A stretch of DNA of 41,215 bases from an uncultured Lachnospiraceae bacterium (GCA_900544685.1 UQWA01000027.1:1-41215), one strand, 5' to 3'; counted from the first letter of the stretch, positions 8,435-15,340 are shown. The notes: generated by a model from the sequence alone, not told the origin. Translations and numbers: made by a program.

Positions 8435-8476
8435 AAAAAAGTTCGACAGATGTTTCACACATCTGCCGAACTTTTT
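8435..8476 (-). terminator. Rho-independent terminator after the hexuloisomerase gene
   Basis: A 13-bp stem (GTTCGACAGATGT / ACATCTGCCGAAC on the plus strand, one wobble) with a 5-nt loop, extended by A-T pairs. On the minus strand it is followed by TTTTTT. It touches the stop codon of the upstream gene and separates it from the sugar operon. Confidence 0.88.
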
Positions 8477-9030
8477 CATTCAAAATTCGCATGTCTTTTT
8501 TTCAGTTCTTTTTCCGATATTCCCCTTTTTTCCATCAGCTGGATCACAAGTGCCTCAAGGCTGATAAACAGAGCCTCCTCAAACAGTGATCCCATTGGCT
8601 GAACAGATTTTTTCTCTGTATCCTCCTTAAACTTCGCATCTGCATGAATCACAACTGCAACAGCTGCGTCTGCATGCAATGACGATTCCCTGCATGTCGT
8701 AAACACAATAATTGGTATCTGTAGTTCTTTTGCCTTTTTTGCATACACCTTAAGTGTCTCCGTCTCGCCACTTCCGCTTCCAAGAATAAGTAAATCACCT
8801 TTTCCTGCTGCAGGGGTATTCGTATCACCGATCCAATAAGCTTCATATCCGGCCTGCTCAAGCCGCATGGTAAACCCTTTCATTACATATCCGGTTCTTC
8901 CCATACCGGCTACAAATATCTTCCCGGCCTGATCTATAAGCTGACCTATCATGGCATATTCCGCAGTTGATCCGCTGCTCAGGCATTCCTGAAGTTCCTT
9001 TAAAATCTCGCTGGTATATTTTGTAAACAA
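8476..9030 (-). CDS. 6-phospho-3-hexuloisomerase-like SIS protein (HxlB/PHI family)
   Basis: A 184-residue SIS-domain protein matching the length of HxlB, which interconverts D-arabino-3-hexulose 6-phosphate and fructose 6-phosphate in the ribulose monophosphate pathway. Visible family motifs are KIFVAGMGRTGYVMKGFTMRL (about 36-56), LILGSGSGETETLKVYAKKAK (about 80-100) and QPMGSLFEEALFISLEAL near the C-terminus, the segment with the conserved active-site Glu. No HxlA synthase is next to it. It begins at a TTG codon with a weak AGAAAG/AAGTGG site; an in-frame stop lies just upstream and there is no nearby ATG. It has its own promoter and terminator, so it is a single-gene unit. It may supply an isomerase to the neighbouring sugar pathway. 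Confidence 0.75.
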   Translation of the reverse strand: MFTKYTSEILKELQECLSSGSTAEYAMIGQLIDQAGKIFVAGMGRTGYVMKGFTMRLEQAGYEAYWIGDTNTPAAGKGDLLILGSGSGETETLKVYAKKAKELQIPIIVFTTCRESSLHADAAVAVVIHADAKFKEDTEKKSVQPMGSLFEEALFISLEALVIQLMEKRGISEKELKKRHANFE

Positions 9031-9074
9031 TTTCCACTTCTTTCTCTATGGAAATGCAAAATCTATTCATCTTC

Positions 9075-9103
9075 TTTATATCAAGTTCAGAGAAAAAAGT
9101 AAA
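9075..9103 (-). promoter_or_regulatory. Predicted sigma-A promoter of the hexuloisomerase gene
   Basis: -35 TTTACT (9098-9103), 17-bp spacer, -10 TATAAA (9075-9080). It lies in the 99-bp gap after the SGNH hydrolase gene and gives a leader of about 38 nt. Confidence 0.6.
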
Positions 9104-9129
9104 GGCTATTTTTCCTGCTTTCCAACTCA

Positions 9130-9750
9130 TTACGCACTTTTCAGATGTTCTGCCACCACTCCCGCGAATACTCTATGTCCTTCTGCATTCATATGCTCCT
9201 GATCTTCTTCGCTGCTCTGCACATAGTCTGCCGCCCGGAAGAAGTCTGTTCCGTACTGTTCTGCGATCTTCTCATAAACATCTCCCAGCTTTTTGGAGAC
9301 TTCTACGGATTCCGGCGAGAATTCCTGATCAAATCCTTCTTCCCAGACCCGTTCTCCAAGAAAGATTGGAGAGATCAGCAGGATTTTACTGTCAGGTGCG
9401 AACTGTTTTGCCTGATCCAGGAGACGTACGATACCTTTTCCGATTACATCTGCCGAGGCGGAAAATACTGTTTTACAGTCATTGGTTCCCAGCATCAGTA
9501 CAATCTGATCTGGCTGCCCATGTGTCTCCAGAAGGGTTGGAAACAGTTCCACACCTTTTCGCCCCCGTCTTAACGGATCTTCAAATACCGTAGTTCGACC
9601 ACATAATCCCTCTTCAATTACCCTGATTCCCTGATCTTTTAACTGCTCCTGCAGGACGCTCGTCCATCTCACGCCCCACGGAAAACGGCTACCATCCTTC
9701 GGATTATATCCCCATGTATTTGAATCGCCAAAACAAAGTACGTCTGTCAT
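9130..9750 (-). CDS. SGNH/GDSL-family hydrolase (arylesterase/acyltransferase-like)
   Basis: A 206-residue SGNH hydrolase. Block I is VLCFGDSNTWGYNP with the nucleophile Ser near residue 10. Block III is MLGTNDCK (oxyanion Asn). Block V is HMNAEGHRVFAGVV, with the catalytic His one helix turn from Asn-Ala-Glu, replacing the usual DxxH. The GDSxTWGY start is typical of the arylesterase/acyltransferase branch that includes the Mycobacterium smegmatis acyltransferase. There is no signal peptide, so it should act in the cytoplasm on small esters. The natural substrate cannot be deduced. It is transcribed divergently from padR. Confidence 0.82.
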   Translation of the reverse strand: MTDVLCFGDSNTWGYNPKDGSRFPWGVRWTSVLQEQLKDQGIRVIEEGLCGRTTVFEDPLRRGRKGVELFPTLLETHGQPDQIVLMLGTNDCKTVFSASADVIGKGIVRLLDQAKQFAPDSKILLISPIFLGERVWEEGFDQEFSPESVEVSKKLGDVYEKIAEQYGTDFFRAADYVQSSEEDQEHMNAEGHRVFAGVVAEHLKSA

Positions 9751-9813
9751 TTTTTCTCCCCATCTACGCTTTCTGTTTATTCCATTTTCATACTAACATA
9801 GTAGGTTAATAAA

Positions 9814-9853
9814 TGGAATTCCATTTTTTCTATAACAGGATATAGAAAAAATC
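9814..9853. repeat. Adjacent perfect palindromes between the SGNH gene and padR
   Basis: ATGGAATTCCAT (9814-9825) is a perfect 12-bp palindrome. It overlaps the first arm of a second perfect repeat, ATTTTTTCTATA (9824-9835) and TATAGAAAAAAT (9842-9853) with a 6-nt loop. The location is the divergent intergenic region, nearest the SGNH start, so these are operator or cruciform candidates. Confidence 0.4.
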
Positions 9854-9912
9854 AATAAAGACTGGATAAACTGCTCGGTTCTTGTATCAAGTGACGGCAT
9901 AACAATTTCCTA

Positions 9913-9941
9913 TTGACATGAATTTCATCTGGTGTTATCTT
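9913..9941 (+). promoter_or_regulatory. Predicted promoter of padR-DUF1700-DUF4097
   Basis: A consensus -35 TTGACA (9913-9918), 17-bp spacer, and a weak -10 TATCTT (9936-9941) preceded by TG. The padR palindrome begins 15 bp downstream. Confidence 0.6.
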
Positions 9942-9955
9942 ATGTATAGAATTTT

Positions 9956-9978
9956 TATATATAAAATTTTTATATATA
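9956..9978. promoter_or_regulatory. 23-bp perfect palindrome before padR, candidate PadR operator
   Basis: TATATATAAAA (9956-9966) and TTTTATATATA (9968-9978) are exact inverse complements around a single central base. The element covers the predicted transcription start region and ends just before the AAGGAGG ribosome site. PadR proteins commonly repress their own operon from AT-rich dyads. Confidence 0.5.
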
Positions 9979-9995
9979 GATAAGGAGGTTATCGT

Positions 9996-10313
9996 ATGTA
10001 TTTTCCGGTATCGGCGCTTCTGATCGAATACCTGATCCTCACCATTGTGTCAACACAGGATTCCTATGGATACGAGATCAGTCAGACTATCAAGCTGGCA
10101 GCGGACATCAAAGAATCCACCCTGTACCCCATCCTGAAAAAGCTGGAAAAATCCGGTTTTCTCACTACCTATTCACAGGAATATCAGGGGCGGAAGCGAA
10201 AATACTACTCCATCACGCCTGAAGGAAAAACACAGATAGGAAAACTAAATGCCGAATGGCTGACTTATAAGGACACCATTGATGGGATTATCGAAGGGAG
10301 GCTTCGCAATTGA
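9996..10313 (+). CDS. PadR-family transcriptional regulator
   Basis: A 105-residue winged-helix regulator of the short PadR-s2 type. The HTH and wing are visible: YLILTIVSTQDSYGYEISQTIKL (about 9-31), STLYPILKKLEKSGFLTTY (recognition helix, about 39-58) and GRKRKYYSITPEGK (wing, about 65-78). PadR dimers usually repress and respond to ligands or envelope stress. The stop overlaps the next gene's TTG start, so it is co-translated with DUF1700. Strong AAGGAGG site 7 bases upstream. Confidence 0.92.
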   Translation: MYFPVSALLIEYLILTIVSTQDSYGYEISQTIKLAADIKESTLYPILKKLEKSGFLTTYSQEYQGRKRKYYSITPEGKTQIGKLNAEWLTYKDTIDGIIEGRLRN

Positions 10314-11002
10314 GTAAAAAGCAATTATCTAAAACCGAATATCTTCAGCAACTGGAGAAATATCTGAAGAAGCTTCCGAAGGAAGATTTTGAAGATGCTA
10401 TGGAATATTTCACTGAATATTTTGAGGATGCTGACGATGAAGGCGCACAGGCTCTGATGGAAGAACTTGGCACACCAAAAGAAGCTGCCAGAGATCTGAT
10501 GATGAACCTGTTAGATCGGAAACTGACAGATGTCTCACCCGACACCAAGACATTCGCTGCATCAGACAACACTTTTGCTGATTCAGCCACTCCTTCCGGG
10601 ACTAAGAGTACTACCGGCCGTAAAATCTGGAAGTCCATCCTGTGGATCTCCCTGTTAGTCCTCTTTGCCATACCCATTGGGGCACCACTGCTGATTTCTG
10701 TGGTAGTAGTCCTGCTCTGTGCAATGCTTTGTGCCATTATTCTGGATCTGTGTGTATTTATTGCTGCATTTTCCGGCTTTCTCATTGGCTGCAAGCTGGT
10801 TCTTCGAGGCCTGCTGGCACTGCCGGTTTCTCTTCCCGGATTTTCCATGATCACCGGAAGCGGACTGCTTGTCATCGGGCTTGGCATCCTGACCACTCTC
10901 CTTGGCATTCTCCTGACCCGCCAAGGCTGTCGTTTTTTTGCTGCTTCAGTCAAATGGATTGCAAATCAACGAAAGAAAAGTAAACGAGGTGAAGCATTAT
11001 GA
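10310..11002 (+). CDS. DUF1700 family membrane protein
   Basis: A 230-residue protein whose cytoplasmic N-terminal part (about 1-75; LSKTEYLQQLEKYLKKLPKE and a dense acidic stretch) is typical of DUF1700. The C-terminal half has about four membrane segments (about 105-210) and a basic end. Function is not established. The family is nearly always found between a PadR regulator and a DUF4097 protein in Firmicutes, as here. The start is TTG within the padR stop, with GGGAGG upstream. The gene ends in an ATGA overlap with the next gene. A structural or sensory role at the membrane is inference. Confidence 0.85.
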   Translation: MSKKQLSKTEYLQQLEKYLKKLPKEDFEDAMEYFTEYFEDADDEGAQALMEELGTPKEAARDLMMNLLDRKLTDVSPDTKTFAASDNTFADSATPSGTKSTTGRKIWKSILWISLLVLFAIPIGAPLLISVVVVLLCAMLCAIILDLCVFIAAFSGFLIGCKLVLRGLLALPVSLPGFSMITGSGLLVIGLGILTTLLGILLTRQGCRFFAASVKWIANQRKKSKRGEAL

Positions 11003-11937
11003 AACGATCTCATTTTAAATGGTTAAAGACTGGTGTGATATGCTGTATGATAGGAGCTGCACTGATTTTTGCCGGTTATCTGAAAAATGGTCAGTCTTAT
11101 GTTGCTCACGCTGATCTCAACAAACTGAAATGGAGCGTTCACAGTGATGATTCAGCAAAAGTAATCTCCCTGCCCCGGACAGATCTTGGCACCTTAGATT
11201 CTATAGAAATTACCCTTTCCGATCTGGATCTGGAGATTCTTCCGTCCGGAGATGAAAACTGTGCCATTGCATGGGAGATTTCCTCAGATTACGGGAATAC
11301 ACCCGTCTCTTATACCATAAAAGACGGACATCTATCTGTCACGGAGACAGACCATAGTCACAATTTTTATGTTCATGTGGATATCAGCCTGTTTGCAGAT
11401 CTTCTGTGTGGAAAACATATCTCTCAGACAGCTGATAAAGTTACCCTTTACGTGCCGGCGCACGCATTCAAAGCTGCAACCATAAATAGCCAGTTTGGAA
11501 CTGTCTCTGCAGAAGGACTGCAGGCTGCACAGGGAAGCATTGATTGTGTTGATGGGGATGCTTTCTTTACCAACTGTCAGTTCTCAGATTTTACTTTACA
11601 AAATACATTGGGGAATCTGGCAGTCTCAGACAGCACTCTGGATGACTGCGAACTTACTGTGAGCGATGGCGATCTGACACTGGCTTCTAACCAGTATCAG
11701 GGTTCCTGTTCCGTGACCGATAAATTGGGAGACGTGAAACTCATCGCTTCCTCTGATATTTTGCAGGCTCTTGGATTACAGCTCTCCACCGGACTCGGAG
11801 AAATCCATCTGCCGGAAGAACTGAAAAAAACACTTCCAGAAAGTGAGGATGATCTCACCAGCTACTCTCAGGAAGGTGCTGATGATGATGCACTGACCAT
11901 TATCTGTAAAGATGGGGATATCTCATTAACTGAATAA
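10999..11937 (+). CDS. DUF4097 family beta-strand repeat protein, membrane anchored
   Basis: A 312-residue protein with an N-terminal signal anchor (about residues 12-27, VICCMIGAALIFAGYL). The rest is a long region of short beta-strand repeats (about 60-300) of the adhesin-like DUF4097 class, with recurrent LGxLxVSDSTL, DGDLTLAS and LGDVKLIAS patterns, suggesting a right-handed beta-solenoid outside the membrane. It overlaps the DUF1700 stop by ATGA and is the last gene of the padR operon. Hairpins follow at 11956-12003, but without a clear U-tract. Function unknown; the padR-DUF1700-DUF4097 set is a recurrent uncharacterised module. Confidence 0.85.
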   Translation: MKRSHFKWLKTGVICCMIGAALIFAGYLKNGQSYVAHADLNKLKWSVHSDDSAKVISLPRTDLGTLDSIEITLSDLDLEILPSGDENCAIAWEISSDYGNTPVSYTIKDGHLSVTETDHSHNFYVHVDISLFADLLCGKHISQTADKVTLYVPAHAFKAATINSQFGTVSAEGLQAAQGSIDCVDGDAFFTNCQFSDFTLQNTLGNLAVSDSTLDDCELTVSDGDLTLASNQYQGSCSVTDKLGDVKLIASSDILQALGLQLSTGLGEIHLPEELKKTLPESEDDLTSYSQEGADDDALTIICKDGDISLTE

Positions 11938-12024
11938 CATGAAATTCAAGAATGCCTCGGCATATTTGTTGCTCGCCACCTACAGAGGTAGGAGAGCCAT
12001 TTCACATCTGATATATTTTAAAAT

Positions 12025-12061
12025 AAGGCTGACAAAATGCTTCTGCAAATTTGTCAGCCTT
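12025..12061 (-). terminator. Terminator of kdgK
   Basis: A 12-bp perfect stem (AAGGCTGACAAA / TTTGTCAGCCTT) lies 16 bases after the kdgK stop. On the minus strand it is followed by TTATTTT. It may also stop padR-operon transcripts coming from the other side. Confidence 0.7.
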
Positions 12062-12077
12062 AATCTGTACTGAATGG

Positions 12078-13166
12078 CTATCTCTTGATATCGTAATTCA
12101 TATTCATCAGATTGCGGATGGTGTCTACGTCATCTGTGATGTTGGCATCTCCGTGGATGGTATGCTTGATGGCACTGCTTGCTACTGCAAAGTTCACGAT
12201 ATCCATTGGTTTGTAATCATGCATGATGGCGTAGATCAGTCCACTGGCGAAGGCATCTCCACCGCCTACACGATCCAGAATATTGAAAGTAAACAGCTTA
12301 CTTTCAAAAGTATGGTTTTCGTACCACATATATGCTTTCAGACTGTTCTCACTACCGCTGTGGGCATAACGCACATGGCGGGCAATGCATTTCAGATTCG
12401 GATAACGCTCTACGAATCTCTGGAAGATCTCATCCTGCTGCTCGTAGCTTGGCTGCATCGGGATACCATCTTTCCAGTCTCCCTTGCTGTGATCGTTTTC
12501 ATCCTTCCACAGGTGATACGGTTCGATTCCAAAAAGTACATCGATATATGGCAGGCATTCGGTACAGAAGTCTCTGGCTTCTTCCCAGCTCCACATGGTG
12601 CTGCGGAAGTTACCGTCAAAGCTGGTGGTGATTCCCTTCTCTTTTGCCACCTTCAGACTGTTCAGAATCAGATCTTTGCATTTTGGAGAAACCGCCGGAG
12701 TAATACCGCTTAAATGCAGCCAGGTAAAACCATCCAGCAGTGCATCCAGATCCACGTTATCAAAATCATACTCTGCAAAAGCACTGTGCTTTCTGTCATA
12801 AGTCACTTTACTTGGGCGGATTCCATAACCAGTCTCCAGATAATAAGTACCCAGCCGGTGAGTCGGGGTCTGCTGTGGTGTGGATAAAATCATTGGTGTA
12901 CAGTGAACATCGTTGCTGCGCAGCATACGGATCGCACTCTTGCCGATGCTGTTATTTGGTACAACAGAAAAGAATGTACTGTCCACATTCAGATTTGCCA
13001 GCGCAAGGGCAATGTTTGCCTCGCTTCCACCATAACTGGCTTCAAAGCTGGTCGCCATCCGGATTTTATCATAATTCGGCGGTGTCAGACGAAGCATGAT
13101 CTCTCCTATTGTAATAAACTTTTGTGTACTGTCATTGTCACGAAGAAGTGGATTTGAGTGTTCCAT
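12078..13166 (-). CDS. kdgK: 2-dehydro-3-deoxygluconate kinase (PfkB family)
   Basis: A 362-residue ribokinase-fold sugar kinase. It would phosphorylate 2-keto-3-deoxy-D-gluconate to KDPG, the entry of pectin and glucuronate products into the Entner-Doudoroff lower branch. Visible features are FITIGEIMLRL (N-terminal strand), YGGSEANIALALANL (sugar-side PfkB signature 1) and ILDRVGGGDAFASGLIYAI (signature 2, catalytic Asp in GGDAF). FDGNFRSTMWSWEEAR near residue 190 is characteristic of Firmicute KdgK. An AGGAGG site precedes ATG. No KDPG aldolase gene is in the window, so the kinase appears to stand alone. Other PfkB specificities are possible but less likely. Confidence 0.82.
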   Translation of the reverse strand: MEHSNPLLRDNDSTQKFITIGEIMLRLTPPNYDKIRMATSFEASYGGSEANIALALANLNVDSTFFSVVPNNSIGKSAIRMLRSNDVHCTPMILSTPQQTPTHRLGTYYLETGYGIRPSKVTYDRKHSAFAEYDFDNVDLDALLDGFTWLHLSGITPAVSPKCKDLILNSLKVAKEKGITTSFDGNFRSTMWSWEEARDFCTECLPYIDVLFGIEPYHLWKDENDHSKGDWKDGIPMQPSYEQQDEIFQRFVERYPNLKCIARHVRYAHSGSENSLKAYMWYENHTFESKLFTFNILDRVGGGDAFASGLIYAIMHDYKPMDIVNFAVASSAIKHTIHGDANITDDVDTIRNLMNMNYDIKR

Positions 13167-13234
13167 ATAAGCCTCCTGTAAAAATTATATGTCCAGCCGT
13201 AGCTTTTTTCATTTAGTCTACCACACTTTTAGTT

Positions 13235-13252
13235 TTTGTCCAAGTAGACAAA
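13235..13252. promoter_or_regulatory. Short dyad upstream of kdgK, possible operator
   Basis: TTTGTC-N6-GACAAA, 70-87 bp upstream of the kdgK start. A possible -35 TTGGAC with -10 TAGACT (17-bp spacing) overlaps it on the minus strand, so binding here would cover the promoter. Both promoter boxes are weak matches. Confidence 0.3.
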
Positions 13253-13266
13253 TATTTTTGTGTAAC

Positions 13267-13310
13267 AGAAAAAAGCAGGACATCGATTTTCATCTCAAAT
13301 GTCCCGCTTA
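13267..13310 (-). terminator. Terminator after dhaL
   Basis: Arms AAGCAGGACAT (13273-13283) and ATGTCCCGCTT (13299-13309) with one wobble. On the minus strand they are followed by a run of T. It lies 21 bases after the dhaL stop. Confidence 0.8.
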
Positions 13311-13330
13311 TCTTTTGGTCTTCCCTCAGA

Positions 13331-13972
13331 TTACTTCAGAATATAATCTGCCAGTCCCTGCACCAGAATCAATCCAGCTGTAGCTCCCTGGTCTGCAACT
13401 CCCTTTGCCACATTAGCATGTACAGCTGCTTTTCCATACTTTGGAACCATGTCTTTGGTTGCTTCCACACCTTTTTTTGCTCCTTCCAAAGCTGCCTGGC
13501 ACACCCGCTCCAGAGTTGCCTGAGGATCATCTGCCAGGACTTTTCTTGCATCATCTGCTGCCTGTCCGATGGCATCCAGTACCGTTCTGTCACCACGACT
13601 GCATTTTCCTCTTTTGATAATGCCTGCTGCATAGCCTTCCAGAAACAGAACCAGACCTTCTGCATCCAGTTCAGTCTTTCCTGCCATCTCTTTTCCGCCA
13701 TAAGATACACCGGTTCCCATAAGCATTCCCATGGTAGACGGAATCACATCTGTCATTTCCATTCCTGCCTTGCGGATTTTCTTGGCAAAATCTTCTTCAT
13801 CCAGATTCTGAATGATCTCTGGCAATGCTCCAAAACCCTTCTTCATGGTCAGGCCGAGGTCACCATCCCCCATTTTGCTGTCCATGTCACAGAGCAGTTC
13901 TTCATTTTCAGCAAATCTGTCTCCCACAGCCCGGAAGAGTTCCGGGAGCTGTTCCATTGTTACTTTTTCCAT
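13331..13972 (-). CDS. dhaL: Dihydroxyacetone kinase subunit DhaL
   Basis: A 213-residue ADP-binding subunit of the dihydroxyacetone kinase family. The three Mg-nucleotide aspartates are present in CDMDSKMGDGDLGLTM (about residues 28-43). The helical barrel continues with MGTGVSYGGKEMAG, GDRTVLDAIGQAADDA and DQGATAGLILVQGLADYI. DhaL transfers phosphate to dihydroxyacetone (or a related ketose) held by DhaK, so it needs a DhaK partner. That partner, immediately upstream and overlapping by 13 bases, is truncated. DhaL is full length and has kept its motifs. Unless a second dhaK exists elsewhere, it should be non-functional. No dhaM is seen. Confidence 0.87.
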   Translation of the reverse strand: MEKVTMEQLPELFRAVGDRFAENEELLCDMDSKMGDGDLGLTMKKGFGALPEIIQNLDEEDFAKKIRKAGMEMTDVIPSTMGMLMGTGVSYGGKEMAGKTELDAEGLVLFLEGYAAGIIKRGKCSRGDRTVLDAIGQAADDARKVLADDPQATLERVCQAALEGAKKGVEATKDMVPKYGKAAVHANVAKGVADQGATAGLILVQGLADYILK

Positions 13973-14475
13973 GATTGTTCTTCCTTTCTGCCACTCTTTT
14001 CTTTCAGATAGTTGATGACGCTGTATGTCAGGATATACTGTTCATCCAGAGGAGTGCTTCCAAGACCGTTTACTAACAGTGCCACTTCGCTTCCGCTTTC
14101 CAGAGGCATATCCTTCAGAATGGTATCACAGCTCTCTTTTGCGATCTCATCTGCTGTCTTGATTGGACCATTCCAGATTCCCGGTTCTCCGTGGATACCC
14201 ATACCCATTGCCATCTCATTTTCACCCAGTTCAAAGTTTGGTTTTCCTTTTTCTGGAATGATGCACGGAGTCAGTGCAAATCCTACGGTTCTTGTGTTAT
14301 CTTTTGCCTTCTGTGCTGCTTCGTATACTTCATCCAGGCTACCCATTGCTTTTGCTCCAGCTGCTTTGTACATGAAGAAAATACCAACCACACCTCTTCG
14401 TACATTTACATCACTGCTGCTGTTGACATCATCTGCACCCACGATGCTGCGAGTTTCGATATATTTTTTTCCTTA
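13960..14475 (-). pseudogene. dhaK: dhaK remnant (C-terminal half only)
   Basis: The C-terminal 160-170 residues of the dihydroxyacetone-binding subunit DhaK (normally about 330). GADDVN, RRGVVGIFFMYKAAGAKA, NTRTVGFALTPCIIPEKGKP and MGMGIHGEPG remain. GIHGEPG holds the His that covalently binds the substrate, but the N-terminal domain with the GGGSGHEP loop and the catalytic Asp is gone. DhaK-like reading continues upstream of the GTG at 14442 (ETRSIV) until an in-frame TAA at 14473-14475, directly preceded by ATG. It looks like a 5' deletion that brought the old start region next to codon about 160. Transcription with dhaL is possible, but catalysis is very unlikely. Confidence 0.85.
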
Positions 14476-14484
14476 CATAGTTAC

Positions 14485-14503
14485 GGTAGTGTCAAATACT
14501 ACC
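14485..14503. promoter_or_regulatory. Dyad between dhaK remnant and iclR remnant, candidate IclR operator
   Basis: GGTAGT-N7-ACTACC, 6-bp perfect arms, midway between the divergent genes. TTGACA reads across it on the minus strand. IclR-family regulators typically bind short dyads in front of the divergent target operon. Confidence 0.45.
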
Positions 14504-14527
14504 TGGATATATTAGGAGGTATCAGTT

Positions 14528-14963
14528 ATGAAAGCACCTGAAGGTCAGCCTTCCTGGCAGGTAAAATCTGTCGTCAAGGCAATAAAGATTCTGTCCTGTT
14601 TCACACCCGAACATCCGGAATTAAGCCTTGCCGATATCAGCAGCCAGCTGAAGATTCCCAAAAGTACTACGCTGAATCTTCTTCGCACCCTAGAAGACTA
14701 TGACTACATCAGCCGTACTTACAACCCTTGGAGTTCGCTGTATCGCAGCCCCGATACGTAATGCAAAGGGCTACCCTACTGCTGCCATCAGCATTTCCGG
14801 TGCTGTTTTATCCATGCAGGAGGAACAGGTCTACGAATATGCAGATGTTCTACTGAATACCTGTCACGCACTGTCTAATAATGCCAATGAATTTCCGGCA
14901 GGACAGAATCTTTTATTAAAGCAGAAAAAAGAACTGGAAGAAGGATCTGTCTGTCCTGATTAG
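14528..14963 (+). pseudogene. IclR-family regulator remnant with internal deletion and frameshift
   Basis: The first frame (14528-14761) starts with an intact AGGAGG site and an IclR winged helix: SVVKAIKILSCFTPEHPELSLADISSQL and IPKSTTLNLLRTLEDYDYIS. At about 14715-14735 it jumps to the C-terminal end of the IclR effector domain in another frame: LGVRCIAAPIRNAKGYPTAAISISG, running to 14963. An intact IclR is about 250 residues; here the middle 110-120 residues, most of the ligand-binding domain, are missing. The first frame stops after 77 residues. The divergent orientation fits a regulator of the dha genes, or of the sugar-kinase genes nearby. It is dead as a ligand-responsive regulator, though the HTH alone could still be made. 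Confidence 0.85.
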
Positions 14964-15012
14964 ATTCTTTCCAATTCTTTTCTCTGATTTTGTTTATTGT
15001 TATCTGAAAATA

Positions 15013-15049
15013 CCGGCATGTAAGTTCACACCTACATGCCGGCATTTTT
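15013..15049. terminator. Bidirectional terminator between iclR and rbsK remnants
   Basis: A perfect 10-bp stem (CCGGCATGTA / TACATGCCGG, 10-nt loop) is followed by CATTTTT on the plus strand and TATTTT on the minus strand. It sits between two converging gene remnants. Confidence 0.8.
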
Positions 15050-15061
15050 CTGTTCATTATT

Positions 15062-15274
15062 TTATTTCTGCTCTGCAATAAACTTCTTCACTTCGTCTCG
15101 ATCTGGAATAGACGGTGCCACACCTGCTCTGGAGGCTGCAACAGACTGGTTCAGTCCCTTACCGCCCACATTCAACTGATCTCCCTTTGCCAGTATGGTC
15201 TCTCCCGGTAATACAAAATTTTCTACCTGATATACTTTATCTATATTCATAGAGCCAAAAGAAATAATTTTCAT
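15062..15274 (-). pseudogene. rbsK: Ribokinase (rbsK) remnant with large in-frame internal deletion
   Basis: A 70-residue frame made of two ribokinase ends. Residues 1-51 are the N-terminus: MKIISFGSMNIDKVYQV, LPGETILAKGDQ and the sugar-binding GGKGLNQSVAASRAG. Residues 52-70 match the extreme C-terminus of ribokinases (APSIPDRDEVKKFIAEQK). About 230 middle residues, including the GAGDTF catalytic and ATP-binding region, are lost without a frameshift. The junction is near 15118-15125. It cannot be an active kinase. It is the third deleted gene in a row here. Confidence 0.85.
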
Positions 15275-15340
15275 GATACTATCATCCTCTCATCTTTCTT
15301 TTTCACTCACACATCATCAACCTGTCTTTTATTATATAAC

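Noticed and set aside
8858..9130. A 90-codon frame overlapping the hexuloisomerase start
   Set aside because: It has no family features and overlaps the conserved SIS domain in another frame; the TTG-started frame carries the motifs.
10345..10953. A 202-codon minus-strand frame opposite DUF1700
   Set aside because: Arg/Ser-rich antisense shadow of a gene with strong start signals and known family membership.
13960..15274. Insertion sequence or phage remnant as cause of the broken genes
   Set aside because: No terminal inverted repeats, transposase or integrase frames are seen between or inside the remnants; the breaks are simple deletions.
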